A stretch of 64,000 nt of DNA from Aquimarina sp. BL5 (GTDB lineage Bacteria > Bacteroidota > Bacteroidia > Flavobacteriales > Flavobacteriaceae): the NCBI RefSeq assembly GCF_003443675.1, contig NZ_CP031963.1, positions 4,934,501 through 4,998,500 of the forward strand, read 5' to 3'. Positions 38,620 to 48,900 of the stretch are shown one piece after another. The notes beneath the pieces were generated by a model. The model was not told where the DNA came from, did no database searches, and was given only the letters and a program-made list of their open reading frames with translations. A program made the position numbers and the translations under genes. Position 1 is the first letter of the stretch; the number at the start of each line of letters is the position of its first letter.

Positions 38620-38732
38620 AGTTTAGACGATCCCTTAATTGCCTCTGTAAGTATCACTAATAGTTTATCTAATTTCTAAATGTATCTAATTTTAGTATCT
38701 TCATCCCTTAGACAGATATCACAAATCATTAG

Positions 38733-39236
38733 ATGCAAAAAATCATAAACTTTCTCGATTGGATTGGTGAGAAAATGGGAACTCTGGTAAGTTGGGTTGC
38801 TGTTCTTTTAGCACTTCTTATAGGATTAGATGTTATCATACGATATGTGTTTCAGTTTACGTTTATTTGGATGATTGAGACAGAGATTTATCTATTCGGA
38901 ATCTTGTTTCTGGTTGGTTCTGGATACACTTTTAAGTATGGAAAACATGTGAGAGTAGATGTTTTTTATACCAAGATGTCAGAAAAAGGCAAAGCCTGGA
39001 TCGATTTGTTAGGAGGTGCTTGTTTATTGATCCCTTGGTGTTATGTAGTGATTGTGTCTTCTTGGTATTACGGATTGTCGTCTTTTATGATAAGAGAATC
39101 TTCTGCGCAAACAGGAGGGTTGCCAGCTTTATATGTGCTTAAGTTTTGTATCACTTTAGGTTTTGTATTTTTACTGTTTCAAGGGATTTCTCAGATGCTA
39201 AAATCAATTCAGATCATTTTTAATAAAGATAATTAA
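38733..39236 (+). CDS. dctQ: TRAP transporter small permease
   Basis: A 167-residue four-helix membrane protein, the DctQ subunit of a tripartite ATP-independent periplasmic transporter. Helices lie at about 15-35, 45-65, 85-107 and 132-155. The conserved segment YLFGILFLVGSGYTFKYGKHVRVDVFY is visible in part (KYGKHVRVDVFY near 67-78). Its stop overlaps the dctM start (1 bp). Works with the DctM and DctP homologues next to it to import an organic acid using a sodium gradient. Confidence 0.93.
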   Translation: MQKIINFLDWIGEKMGTLVSWVAVLLALLIGLDVIIRYVFQFTFIWMIETEIYLFGILFLVGSGYTFKYGKHVRVDVFYTKMSEKGKAWIDLLGGACLLIPWCYVVIVSSWYYGLSSFMIRESSAQTGGLPALYVLKFCITLGFVFLLFQGISQMLKSIQIIFNKDN

Positions 39237-40582
39237 TGGAGTTTTTAGCAATTATTTTATTCGTAATTATCTTTATCTTAATCCTGAAAGGGTATCCGGT
39301 AGCTTTTACGTTAGGAGGTATTTCTGTTGCTTTTGCTTTTGGAGTTTCGATTTTCGCACCAGAATACTTTTCTATGTCTACTTTCTATTTATTACCTGCT
39401 CGGATTATGGGAGTGGTTAATAACTATGTTTTGATGGCAGTGCCCTTGTTTATCTTTATGGGGATTATGTTGGAGAAATCGGGACTTGCACAAAGTTTAT
39501 TAGAAACTATGGCCATGATGTTTGGACGAATACGAGGTGGTCTGGCAATTTCTGTAGTGATTGTTGGAGCTTTATTGGCTGCTTCAACAGGCATCGTGGG
39601 AGCAACTGTAGTAACTATGGGATTAATTAGTTTGCCTACAATGCTAAAACGAGGATACAAAACGGAGTTAGCGGTAGGAGTAATTGCATCTTCAGGAACT
39701 TTGGGTCAGATTATTCCACCTTCCATTGTTTTAGTATTATTAGCAGATACGATCAATAGTTCGTCAAGAGGAGCTGCATCGGTAGATGTTGGAACATTGT
39801 TTTCTGCGGCTTTGTTTCCTGGGTTGATTTTAGTTGGATTGTATATAGTTTACATTTTGATAAAATCATTTATTCATAAAGAGGATGCGCCAAGTATTCC
39901 AGCTGAAGAAATTGCAGCATTTAGAGAAGATAATTTCATCCCTAAGGTACTTAAGGTACTCTTGTTACCTGTCTTGCTGATAGTAATTGTTTTGGGTTCG
40001 ATTTTTACAGGAGTCGCTTCTCCAACAGAGGCCTCTGCAATTGGGGCATTGGGGGCAACTGCCTTAACCATTGTTCAGAAAAAGTTCTCTTTTAAAATCC
40101 TAAAAGAAGTTGCACAAGAAACCACAAAATTAACCTCCATGGTTTTTTTTATTTTGTTAGGCGCAACGACTTTTACGTTAGTATTTAGAACATTAGGAGG
40201 AGATCAATATCTTCAGGAATTAATTATGTCTTCTCAATTAACTCCTTTAATGTTTCTGTTATTAGTAATGCTGGTAATTTTCATTGCAGGGTTCTTTATT
40301 GATTTCATTGAGATTATATTCATAATAGTTCCTGTAGTAACTCCGATTTTTAATGCTTTTGATATGAATATGCTTTGGGTAGGAATTTTGATGGCATTGA
40401 ATCTACAAACGTCATTTCTTACACCACCATTTGGATTTGCATTGTTTTATCTAAAAGGAGTTGCTCCAGAAACAGTTAAAACTAGTCAGATATATCGAGG
40501 GATTATTCCTTTTATTGTGATTCAGTTAATCATTGTAAGCCTAGTAATATTTTTTCCTGAGATTATCTTTAATTCGAAGTAA
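39236..40582 (+). CDS. dctM: TRAP transporter large permease
   Basis: A 448-residue integral membrane protein with about 12-13 hydrophobic segments. It carries DctM landmarks such as VPLFIFMGIMLEKSG near 66-80, GALLAASTGIVGATVVTMG near 113-131, GTLGQIIPPSIVLVL near 155-169, and TGVASPTEASAIGALGA near 258-274. The C-terminal TSFLTPPFGFALFYL is typical. The coupled start with dctQ indicates one transcript. The substrate is set by DctP and not deducible here. Confidence 0.95.
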   Translation: MEFLAIILFVIIFILILKGYPVAFTLGGISVAFAFGVSIFAPEYFSMSTFYLLPARIMGVVNNYVLMAVPLFIFMGIMLEKSGLAQSLLETMAMMFGRIRGGLAISVVIVGALLAASTGIVGATVVTMGLISLPTMLKRGYKTELAVGVIASSGTLGQIIPPSIVLVLLADTINSSSRGAASVDVGTLFSAALFPGLILVGLYIVYILIKSFIHKEDAPSIPAEEIAAFREDNFIPKVLKVLLLPVLLIVIVLGSIFTGVASPTEASAIGALGATALTIVQKKFSFKILKEVAQETTKLTSMVFFILLGATTFTLVFRTLGGDQYLQELIMSSQLTPLMFLLLVMLVIFIAGFFIDFIEIIFIIVPVVTPIFNAFDMNMLWVGILMALNLQTSFLTPPFGFALFYLKGVAPETVKTSQIYRGIIPFIVIQLIIVSLVIFFPEIIFNSK

Positions 40583-40615
40583 CTTGAAGAGCCAGTAAGT
40601 GTTTTTAAGTCATAA

Positions 40616-40843
40616 TTAAAGTTTTTTTAGGTTGTTTATTTCAGTTTTGGCAGCTTTTAATATTTTTTTAAATTTTCTCTTTTGTATCCTACATTCTGAT
40701 TTCAACAAGTCAAGCTGAATTCTACAAATTAGAGATTCGCAATAATCTATGCGATTTTGAATAGGGAGTTTAGAAATAATGGTTTTATACAATTCATCTC
40801 TTTTTGTAAGTAATGGCGTACGTTTTTTTTTGAATAAATACAT
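40616..40843 (-). CDS. Small basic protein of unknown function between TRAP genes
   Basis: From the ATG at 40843 a 75-residue protein is encoded, rich in Lys and Arg, with FKKKRTPLLTKRDELYKTII near the start and a long helical region LLKSECRIQKRKFKKILKAA toward the end. An upstream in-frame extension exists but is AT-rich and unlikely. It lies opposite to the TRAP genes, between dctM and dctP. I do not recognise the family, but charged helical composition and a clean ATG suggest a real gene. Confidence 0.5.
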   Translation of the reverse strand: MYLFKKKRTPLLTKRDELYKTIISKLPIQNRIDYCESLICRIQLDLLKSECRIQKRKFKKILKAAKTEINNLKKL

Positions 40844-41183
40844 TTTAAGTGGGGAGTTAGATGGGTATATGTTGGTATATATTCTATAATTATTAATTTT
40901 AAGTATAATAATGATCATTGTCTAATGATCAAACTTCATTCCCTATCGAGTTTTTAAATATTAAAATTAATATAAAACTGAAGAGAACACTTCGTTATTT
41001 TTCATTAGGATCCAAATGACTTTTTTATTGAAATAAGGACGTGTTATTTTTCAGAAAGCTGAGGTTTTTTGAGAATTTTTGTAATAAGAAATAGTATTTA
41101 ATTAGGAATAATTATAAATTGAAAGCGTAATGAAAATCAAAAAAATGAACTCTATTTTAATACAACTATTCCAAATATGTAGG

Positions 41184-42287
41184 ATGAAAAGGTTATTCGT
41201 ATTATTATTAATTAGTTCATTTTTTTTATCCTGTTTAGGAGAGCCTCCGGCAAGTATGAATAATCCGGCGTCTTATGATGTAACAAAACCAAATAAAGTA
41301 TTTCATTGGAAAATGACAACAACCTGGCCACCTAATTTTCCGGTAGTTGGTGAAGTAGCTGAGAAGTATGCAGAATGGGTTGATGAACTCTCTAATGGAC
41401 AGATTAAAATTAAAGTGTATGGAGGTGGAGAATTAGTACCACCGCTAGAAGCGTTTGATGCGGTTTCTCAGGGAACTATTGAGATGGGATGCGGAGCTGC
41501 ATATTATTGGGCAGGAAAAACTCCGGCAGCGCAATTCTTTGCAGCAGTGCCTTTTGGTATGAATAGTCAGCAAATTACTTCCTGGTTAGAAGTAGGCGGT
41601 GGCTATGAGCTTTGGAAAAAGACCTACGCGAAATTTAATTTGGTGCCTTATATGGGAGGGAATACGGGAGTGCAGATGGGAGGATGGTTTAACCGGGAAA
41701 TTAATTCAATAGAAGATTTTAAAGGACTAAAAATGCGTTTGCCTGGAATTGGAGGTAAAGTATTAGAAAAAGCAGGTGGAGCTGCAGTTTTGGTTGCAGG
41801 TAGTGAAATTTATACAAGTTTAGAGCGTGGTGTTATTGATGCAACAGAATGGATTGGCCCATATCATGATTATAAAATGGGATTCCATAAAATTTCGAAA
41901 TATTATTATACACCAGGTTGGCATGAAACGGGTTCTCAGTTAGAGTTTTTTATTAATAAAAACCTTCATGATGGCTTACCGCCACATCTACAGGCTGTTT
42001 TGCAAGCTGCTTCTAAACGAGCTCAAGTTTGGGTGTTATCGGAGTTTGATAAACAAAACGGTATTTATCTTGATAAGTTGATGAATGAAGAAGGAGTAGA
42101 GATCAGAGAATTTTCTAAAGAAACGCTTGATGCATTAAGGGGTTTTACAGATGAAGCAATACAGGAAATGATAGGAGATGACGCTTTGTCTAAGGAAGTA
42201 TATGAGAGTTATTCCAATTTTCAAAATAGAATCTCAAAATGGTCGGAAGTAACAGAGAAAGCTTACTACAATAAAATTCAGAAATAA
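41184..42287 (+). CDS. dctP: TRAP transporter substrate-binding lipoprotein
   Basis: The ATG at 41184 gives 367 residues opening with a lipoprotein signal (MKRLFVLLLISSFFLSC, Cys17). In-frame ATGs at 41130 and 41145 would mask it. The DctP fold begins at WKMTTTWPPNFPVVGEVAEKYAEWV (in part: KMTTTWPP), and FKGLKMRLPGIGGKVLEKAG near 180-199 contains the conserved substrate Arg. YTSLERGVIDATEWIGP near 212-228 is typical. Anchoring by lipid is common for TRAP binding proteins in Bacteroidetes. The family subgroup resembles binders of 2-oxo acids, but this is inference. Confidence 0.93.
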   Translation: MKRLFVLLLISSFFLSCLGEPPASMNNPASYDVTKPNKVFHWKMTTTWPPNFPVVGEVAEKYAEWVDELSNGQIKIKVYGGGELVPPLEAFDAVSQGTIEMGCGAAYYWAGKTPAAQFFAAVPFGMNSQQITSWLEVGGGYELWKKTYAKFNLVPYMGGNTGVQMGGWFNREINSIEDFKGLKMRLPGIGGKVLEKAGGAAVLVAGSEIYTSLERGVIDATEWIGPYHDYKMGFHKISKYYYTPGWHETGSQLEFFINKNLHDGLPPHLQAVLQAASKRAQVWVLSEFDKQNGIYLDKLMNEEGVEIREFSKETLDALRGFTDEAIQEMIGDDALSKEVYESYSNFQNRISKWSEVTEKAYYNKIQK

Positions 42288-42401
42288 TTTCTACATTTTT
42301 TTTAATTGGAATCCATAAAAGTATTCTAGATAACACTGTAGAAGAATTAGTTAATTATTACTATAAAAATTAATTATTTGATTTATTCTGATTAAAATGT
42401 A

Positions 42402-42432
42402 TTGGAAGTATTCTTTCTAATCAATATCTTCG
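42402..42432 (+). promoter_or_regulatory. Promoter of pyruvate carboxylase gene
   Basis: TTG at 42402-42404 and TATCTTCG at 42425-42432, spacing 20. The -7 box differs from TAnnTTTG by one base and is the same variant as before the cold-shock gene. The ATG is 45 bp downstream. Confidence 0.5.
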
Positions 42433-42476
42433 CAGCGAATGTTCGCTAAATATTATTTAAACACAAAATTATTATC

Positions 42477-45400
42477 ATGCAAATCAAAAAGGTTTTAGTT
42501 GCCAATCGAGGGGAAATAGCTATTCGAATTTTTAGAGCTTGTACGGAGATAGGTTTACAAACCGTAGGAGTTTATACCTATGAAGATAGATATTCTTTAC
42601 ACCGATATAAAGCAGATGAGGCTTACCAAATAGGAGCAGATAATGAGCCATTAAAACCGTATTTAAATATTGAAGCGATCATTAAGGTTGCAAAAAAGAA
42701 CAACGTAGACGCAATACATCCGGGATATGGATTCCTTTCGGAAAATGCTGATTTTGCACAAAGATGTGAGGAGAATGATATTATTTTTATTGGACCTAAA
42801 GTAACAGTACTTCGTTCATTAGGTGATAAGATCATGGCTAAGGAAGTCGCTATTGCTAACGATATTCCTATTATCCAAAGTAATAAAGAGGATCTTACAG
42901 ATGTAAAGGTAGCAATCAAAGAAGCAAAACGGATTGGATTTCCAGTGATGCTTAAAGCTGCTTCTGGTGGTGGAGGACGAGGAATGCGTGTAATCCGTAG
43001 TGTAGAAGAATTAGAAAAAGCGTATCCAGAATCCCAAAGAGAAGCCTTAAATGCTTTTGGAGATGATACCGTTTTTCTAGAAAAGTTCGTAGAAAATCCC
43101 AAACATATAGAAATACAGATTGTTGCCGATCATCATGGTAATATGGTACACCTTTTCGAGCGTGATTGTTCTGTGCAGCGCCGTTATCAAAAAGTGATTG
43201 AGTATGCTCCTTCTTATGGAGTTGAACAAGAAATTTTAGATAACCTATATCATTATGCTTTAACCATATGTAAAGCGGTAGATTATAATAATATAGGTAC
43301 TGTAGAGTTCTTGGTGGATGATGATGGTAGTATTTATTTTATAGAAGTAAATCCTAGAGTACAAGTAGAACATACAGTTACCGAAATAGTAACGGGTATT
43401 GATTTGATCAAAGCTCAAATTTTTATTGCAGGTGGTTATAAGTTATCTGATAAACAGATCAAAATAGAAAGCCAAGAGAACCTGAAAGTAAATGGATATG
43501 CGGTACAATGTAGGATCACAACCGAAGATCCCGAAAATGACTTTAAACCTGATTACGGAACTATTACCACCTATAGAAGTGCTTCAGGATTTGGTATTCG
43601 ATTAGATGCAGGGAGTGTGTATCAAGGAGTGACGATTTCGCCATTTTTTGATTCTATGCTTGTAAAGGTTTCTGCGAATAGTAGAACCTTAGATGGAGCA
43701 TGTAGAAAAATGCGCAGAGCGCTTTCAGAATTTAGGATTCGTGGTGTAAGAACAAACATGCCATTTTTAGATAATATTCTGCAACATGACACTTTTAGAA
43801 AAGGAGCAGTTACGGTTAATTTTATAAGAGATACAAAAACGTTATTCGCGATTAAAGAATCTCGAAATAGAGCTACCAAACTAGCTAATTTTTTAGGAGA
43901 TATTATCGTAAATGGTAATCCTGATGTAAAGACAGTGGATCCAACAAAAACTTTTGTTCTTCCTAAGGTTCCGGAATTTGATCAAACGAACGGATATAAA
44001 AAAGGGACCAAAGATTTATTAACGGAATTGGGACCTGAGAAGTTTGCAGCTTGGTTAAAAAATGAAAAGAAAGTTCATTTTACAGATACCACGATGCGAG
44101 ATGCGCATCAGAGTTTATTGGCTACTAGAATGCGTACTTATGATATGCAAAAAGTGGCAGAAGGATTTGCTAAAAACCATCCAGAAGTTTTTAGTATGGA
44201 AGTTTGGGGTGGAGCAACTTTTGATGTTTGCCTTAGGTTTTTAAGAGAAAATCCCTGGGAACGCCTTCGAGCTTTAAGAAAAGCAATGCCTAATCTCCTA
44301 TTACAGATGTTAATTCGAGGATCTAATGGAGTAGGATATACTGCTTATCCTGATAATTTGATAGGAAAGTTTGTCGAGCAATCTTGGGAGAATGGAGTAG
44401 ATGTTTTCAGAATTTTTGATTCATTAAATTGGATGAAATCTATTGCTCCATGTATAGAACATGTGAGAACTAGAACACAAGGTTTGGCTGAAGGTTCTTT
44501 ATGTTACACCGGAGATATCTTAGATCCCAAGAGAACTAAATATACCTTGGAGTATTACGTGCAATTGGCAAAGGATATTGAGAATGCGGGTGCGCATATA
44601 TTAGGAATTAAAGATATGGCAGGTTTATTAAAACCATACGCAGCTTATGAGTTAGTTTCAGCATTAAAATCTGAAATTAATATTCCTATTCATTTACATA
44701 CTCACGACACATCTTCTGTGCAATCGGCAACCTATTTAAAGGCTATCGAAGCAGGAGTAGATGTCGTGGATGTTGCTTTAGGAGGACTTTCCGGATTAAC
44801 TGCACAACCTAATTTTAACGCAATTATGGAAATGCTTAGGTTTCATGACCGAGAAAATTCAATGGACATGACAAAGCTAAATGAATATTCTAATTATTGG
44901 GAAGCCGTTCGCGAATATTATTATGTTTTCGAATCTGGTCTGAAGGCAGGAACAGGAGAAGTATATCAACACGAAATTCCGGGAGGGCAGTATTCTAATT
45001 TGAAACCACAAGCACAAGGATTAGGATTGGCTGATCGTTTTCATGAGATAACTAAGATGTATGGTGAAGTCAATACATTGTTTGGTGATATTGTGAAGGT
45101 AACACCAAGTTCTAAAGTGGTTGGGGATATGGCGCAATATCTGGTAAGTAATAATCTAACGATAGCAGATGTAAAAGAACGAGGAGAAACTATTTCTTTT
45201 CCGCAATCTGTAGTTAATCTGTTCAAAGGAGAATTAGGACAACCCGAAGGAGGATTTCCGAAAGATCTTCAAAAATCAATACTAAAAGATCAGAAGCCAT
45301 TTACCAATAGACCAAATGCACATCTGGAACCAGTAGATTTTGAAACAGAGTTTAAAGATTTTGTGAAAATCTTTAAGAAAGGAATGGGTAGAGAACTGGA

Positions 45401-45929
45401 TATTACAGATTTTCTTTCATATAAGTTATACCCAAAGGTGTTTACCGGAGCATATAATCACCATCTTAAGTACGGAAATGTCATGAATATTCCGACTAAA
45501 AACTTCTTTTACGGAATGACTCCTGGGGAAGAGATTATCATAGAATTAGATAAAGGTAAAATCTTATTGATCGAACTAATCTCAATCGGAGAGCCTCATG
45601 ATGATGGGATGGTAACCATATTCTTTAAAGTAAATGGTCAGACAAGAAACGTAGAGATTAAAGATAACTCTATTAAAGTAGATAAAGTTGTACACGCAAA
45701 AGTAGATAAATCAGATACTAAGCAGATAGGAGCTCCATTGCAAGGATCCTTATCCTCTGTATTGGTAAAGACTGGTCAGGAAATAAAGAAGAACGATCCA
45801 TTGTTTATTATAGAAGCTATGAAAATGGAAACTACTATTACTGCTAATGAAGATGCGACTGTTAAAAAAATAGTTCTTAAATCTGGCACGATGGTAGAAG
45901 CAGATGATTTGGTGATAACCTTGAAATAA
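42477..45929 (+). CDS. pyc: Pyruvate carboxylase
   Basis: Biotin enzyme converting pyruvate and bicarbonate to oxaloacetate, an anaplerotic reaction. The 1150 residues contain all three functional parts. The biotin carboxylase domain (about 1-450) has MLKAASGGGGRGMR near 160-173. The carboxyltransferase domain (about 530-810) has FTDTTMRDAHQSLLATRMR near 535-553. The C-terminal carrier has the biotin lysine in EAMKMET near 1117. Full length, single gene with a promoter upstream and a strong terminator downstream. birA at 12.9 kb would biotinylate it. Confidence 0.98.
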   Translation: MQIKKVLVANRGEIAIRIFRACTEIGLQTVGVYTYEDRYSLHRYKADEAYQIGADNEPLKPYLNIEAIIKVAKKNNVDAIHPGYGFLSENADFAQRCEENDIIFIGPKVTVLRSLGDKIMAKEVAIANDIPIIQSNKEDLTDVKVAIKEAKRIGFPVMLKAASGGGGRGMRVIRSVEELEKAYPESQREALNAFGDDTVFLEKFVENPKHIEIQIVADHHGNMVHLFERDCSVQRRYQKVIEYAPSYGVEQEILDNLYHYALTICKAVDYNNIGTVEFLVDDDGSIYFIEVNPRVQVEHTVTEIVTGIDLIKAQIFIAGGYKLSDKQIKIESQENLKVNGYAVQCRITTEDPENDFKPDYGTITTYRSASGFGIRLDAGSVYQGVTISPFFDSMLVKVSANSRTLDGACRKMRRALSEFRIRGVRTNMPFLDNILQHDTFRKGAVTVNFIRDTKTLFAIKESRNRATKLANFLGDIIVNGNPDVKTVDPTKTFVLPKVPEFDQTNGYKKGTKDLLTELGPEKFAAWLKNEKKVHFTDTTMRDAHQSLLATRMRTYDMQKVAEGFAKNHPEVFSMEVWGGATFDVCLRFLRENPWERLRALRKAMPNLLLQMLIRGSNGVGYTAYPDNLIGKFVEQSWENGVDVFRIFDSLNWMKSIAPCIEHVRTRTQGLAEGSLCYTGDILDPKRTKYTLEYYVQLAKDIENAGAHILGIKDMAGLLKPYAAYELVSALKSEINIPIHLHTHDTSSVQSATYLKAIEAGVDVVDVALGGLSGLTAQPNFNAIMEMLRFHDRENSMDMTKLNEYSNYWEAVREYYYVFESGLKAGTGEVYQHEIPGGQYSNLKPQAQGLGLADRFHEITKMYGEVNTLFGDIVKVTPSSKVVGDMAQYLVSNNLTIADVKERGETISFPQSVVNLFKGELGQPEGGFPKDLQKSILKDQKPFTNRPNAHLEPVDFETEFKDFVKIFKKGMGRELDITDFLSYKLYPKVFTGAYNHHLKYGNVMNIPTKNFFYGMTPGEEIIIELDKGKILLIELISIGEPHDDGMVTIFFKVNGQTRNVEIKDNSIKVDKVVHAKVDKSDTKQIGAPLQGSLSSVLVKTGQEIKKNDPLFIIEAMKMETTITANEDATVKKIVLKSGTMVEADDLVITLK

Positions 45930-45945
45930 TATTTTTTCACCTATT

Positions 45946-45985
45946 AAAACAAAAGCCTCTTAGAAAACTAAGAGGCTTTTGTTTT
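45946..45985. terminator. Perfect bidirectional terminator between pyc and the repeat protein
   Basis: An uninterrupted 18-bp stem (45946-45963 with 45968-45985) closes an AAAA loop, with A runs on the left arm and T runs on the right. It lies 16 bp after the pyc stop and 14 bp from the stop of the convergent repeat-protein gene, so one hairpin serves both. Confidence 0.92.
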
Positions 45986-45999
45986 AATTTAATAAGATG

Positions 46000-48900
46000 C
46001 TATTCTTTAATAATTCGTTTTATAATATTTCCTTTTTCACCTTCAATATTAATAAAATATACTCCAGAACTTAATTCGGAAATATCAAAAGGATTATTAA
46101 GTGTTTCGAACACTTTCTTACCTATTATATTATATACCATCACCTTTTTTATGGGAATTGAAATATTAATTAAACTTTTTGTAGGAATAGGATATACACG
46201 TAACTGATCAATCGTAAGTTCTTCCTCTTCCGTACTAAGAGTTGCAACAGCAAAACAAGAAGATCTTTCCATGCACCCATTTATTGTTATTTCTACCCCG
46301 TAATTACCATTTTCAGTAGCAGTAAAAGATTGGTTGTTTTCTCCAATAATAGGTGTATCCGTATCACAGTTAATCCATTGATAGAATCCTCCATTTGTAG
46401 TAGCGGTAAAAGTAGGCGCAGAAGAATCGTCTACTGAAGTATCTGGTAAGTCAAATACTTCGATGTTATCCGAAGCAGCATTAGCACATCCATTAGCGTC
46501 AGTAAGGTTATATGTTATTGTATGAATACCGACTCCAGCAGTTGCAGGATCAAAAGAAAATGTCATTCCGTTGCCATCATCTGTAACTCCAGTTCCTGAA
46601 TATACGCCGCCCGTTGCAGTTCCACCGTTTAATCCTGATTGTGTACCTGCGTCAATACACAGATCCGCAGGAGCAGTAAATGTTACTGTTGGAAGATCAA
46701 ATACTTCTATAGTATCAGATGCTGAATTAGCACATCCATTAGCATCCGTAAGGCTGTATGTTATTGTTTGAATACCCACACCAGCTACTACTGGATCAAA
46801 AGAGAATGTCATTCCGTTGCCATCATCTGTAACTCCAGCTCCTGAATATATACCACCCGTTGCAGTTCCACCGCTTAATCCAGTTTGTATACCTGCGTCA
46901 ATACACAGATCAGCAGGAACCGTAAACGTTACTGTTGGTACATCAAATACTTCTATCGTATCAGATGCTGAATTATCACATCCATTAGTATCCGTAAAGC
47001 TGTATGTTATTGTATGAACACCTACACCAGCAGTTACAGGATCAAAAGAAAAAGTTATTCCATTACTATTGTCTGTCACTCCAGTTCCTGAATATACACC
47101 GCCAGTTGCATTTCCGCCGCTTAATCCAGTTTGTATACCTGCATCAATACACAGATCTGCAGGAGCAGTAAATGTTACTGTTGGTACATCAAATACTTCT
47201 ATCGTATCAGATGCTGAATTAGCACATCCATTAGCATTTGTAAAGTTATATGTTATTGTATGAACACCCACATCAGCAGTTGCAGGATCAAAAGAGAAAG
47301 TCATTCCGTTACCATCGTCGGTAACTCCAGTTCCTGAATATATACCACCAGTTGCAGTTCCACCGCTTAATCCTGATTGTGTACCTGCGTCAATACACAG
47401 ATCTGCAGGAGCTGTAAATGTTACTGTTGGTACATCAAATACTTCTATAGTATCAGATGCTGAATTATCACATCCATTAGCATCCGTAAAACTATATGTT
47501 ATGGTATGTATACCCACACCAGCAGTTGCAGGATCAAAAGAAAAAGTCATTCCGTTACCATTATCAGTAACTCCAGGGCCTGAATATACACCGCCCGTTG
47601 CAGTTCCACCGCTTAATCCAGTTTGTATACCTGCGTCAATACACAGATCAGCAGGAGCTGTAAATGTTACTGTTGGTACATCAAATACTTCTATCGTATC
47701 AGATGCTGAATTAGCACATCCATTAGCATCCGTAAAGCTGTATGTTATTGTATGAACACCTACACCAGCAGTTGTAGGATCAAAAGAAAAAGTCATTCCG
47801 TTACCATTGTCAGTAACTCCAGTTCCAGAATATACACCACCAGTTGCAGTTCCGCCGCTTAATCCAGTTTGTATACCTGCATCAACACACAGATCGGCAG
47901 GAGCTGTAAATGTTACGGTTGGTAAGTCAAATACTTCTATCGTATCGGATGCTGAATTATCACATCCATTAGCATCCGTAAAACTATATGTTATTGTATG
48001 GATACCCACACCAGCAGTTGCAGGATCAAAAGAGAATGTCATTCCGTTACCATTGTCCATAACTCCAGTTCCAGAATATACACCACCAGTTGCAGTTCCA
48101 CCGCTTAATCCTGATTGTGTACCTGCGTCAATACACAGATCAGCAGGAGCTGTAAATGTTACTGTTGGAAGATCAAATACTTCTATCGTATCAGATGCTG
48201 AATTAGCACATCCATTAGCATTCGTAAAGCTGTATGTTATGGTATGAATACCTACACCAGCAGTTGCAGGATTAAAAGAGAAAGTCATTCCATTACTATT
48301 ATCAGTCACTCCAGTTCCAGAATATACACCACCAGTTGCAGTTCCGCCGCTTAATCCAGTTTGTATACCTGCATCAACACACAGATCGGCAGGAGCTGTA
48401 AATGTTACGGTTGGTAAGTCAAATACTTCTATCGTATCACTAACACTATCATTGCAAGTACCGGAGCTTGTATATGTTATTGTGTGTGTGCCTACACCAG
48501 CAGTTGCAGGATCAAAAGAATAGGTTGTTCCATTGCCATCATCCGTTATACCAGGTCCGGTATACGTTCCTCCTGTAGGAGTTCCACCACTTAATCCGTT
48601 TTGTATGCCGGCATCTAAACATAAATCTGCAGGAGTTGTGAATGCAACAATATCATTTGCAGTAACATTAACATTAACGTTTCCACAGGAACCAGGAATC
48701 ACACATAAACCACCTTCTCCTCTAACAAAATAGGTAGTACTTGGTGCAGATGCTGTTACTACAAAAGTAGTAGATGTTGTAGTTCCTATTTCTGTACCAC
48801 CACAAGATCCTGTATATATGTGCCATGCTGTTGCATCGTTAAGATTTCCGGAAATTGTAAGTGTGGCATTATTGCCGTCACAAATTGTTGATGGAGCAAA

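Noticed and set aside
46571..48733. Series of plus-strand frames inside the surface protein gene
   Set aside because: They recur every 246 bp and are antisense shadows of the coding repeats.
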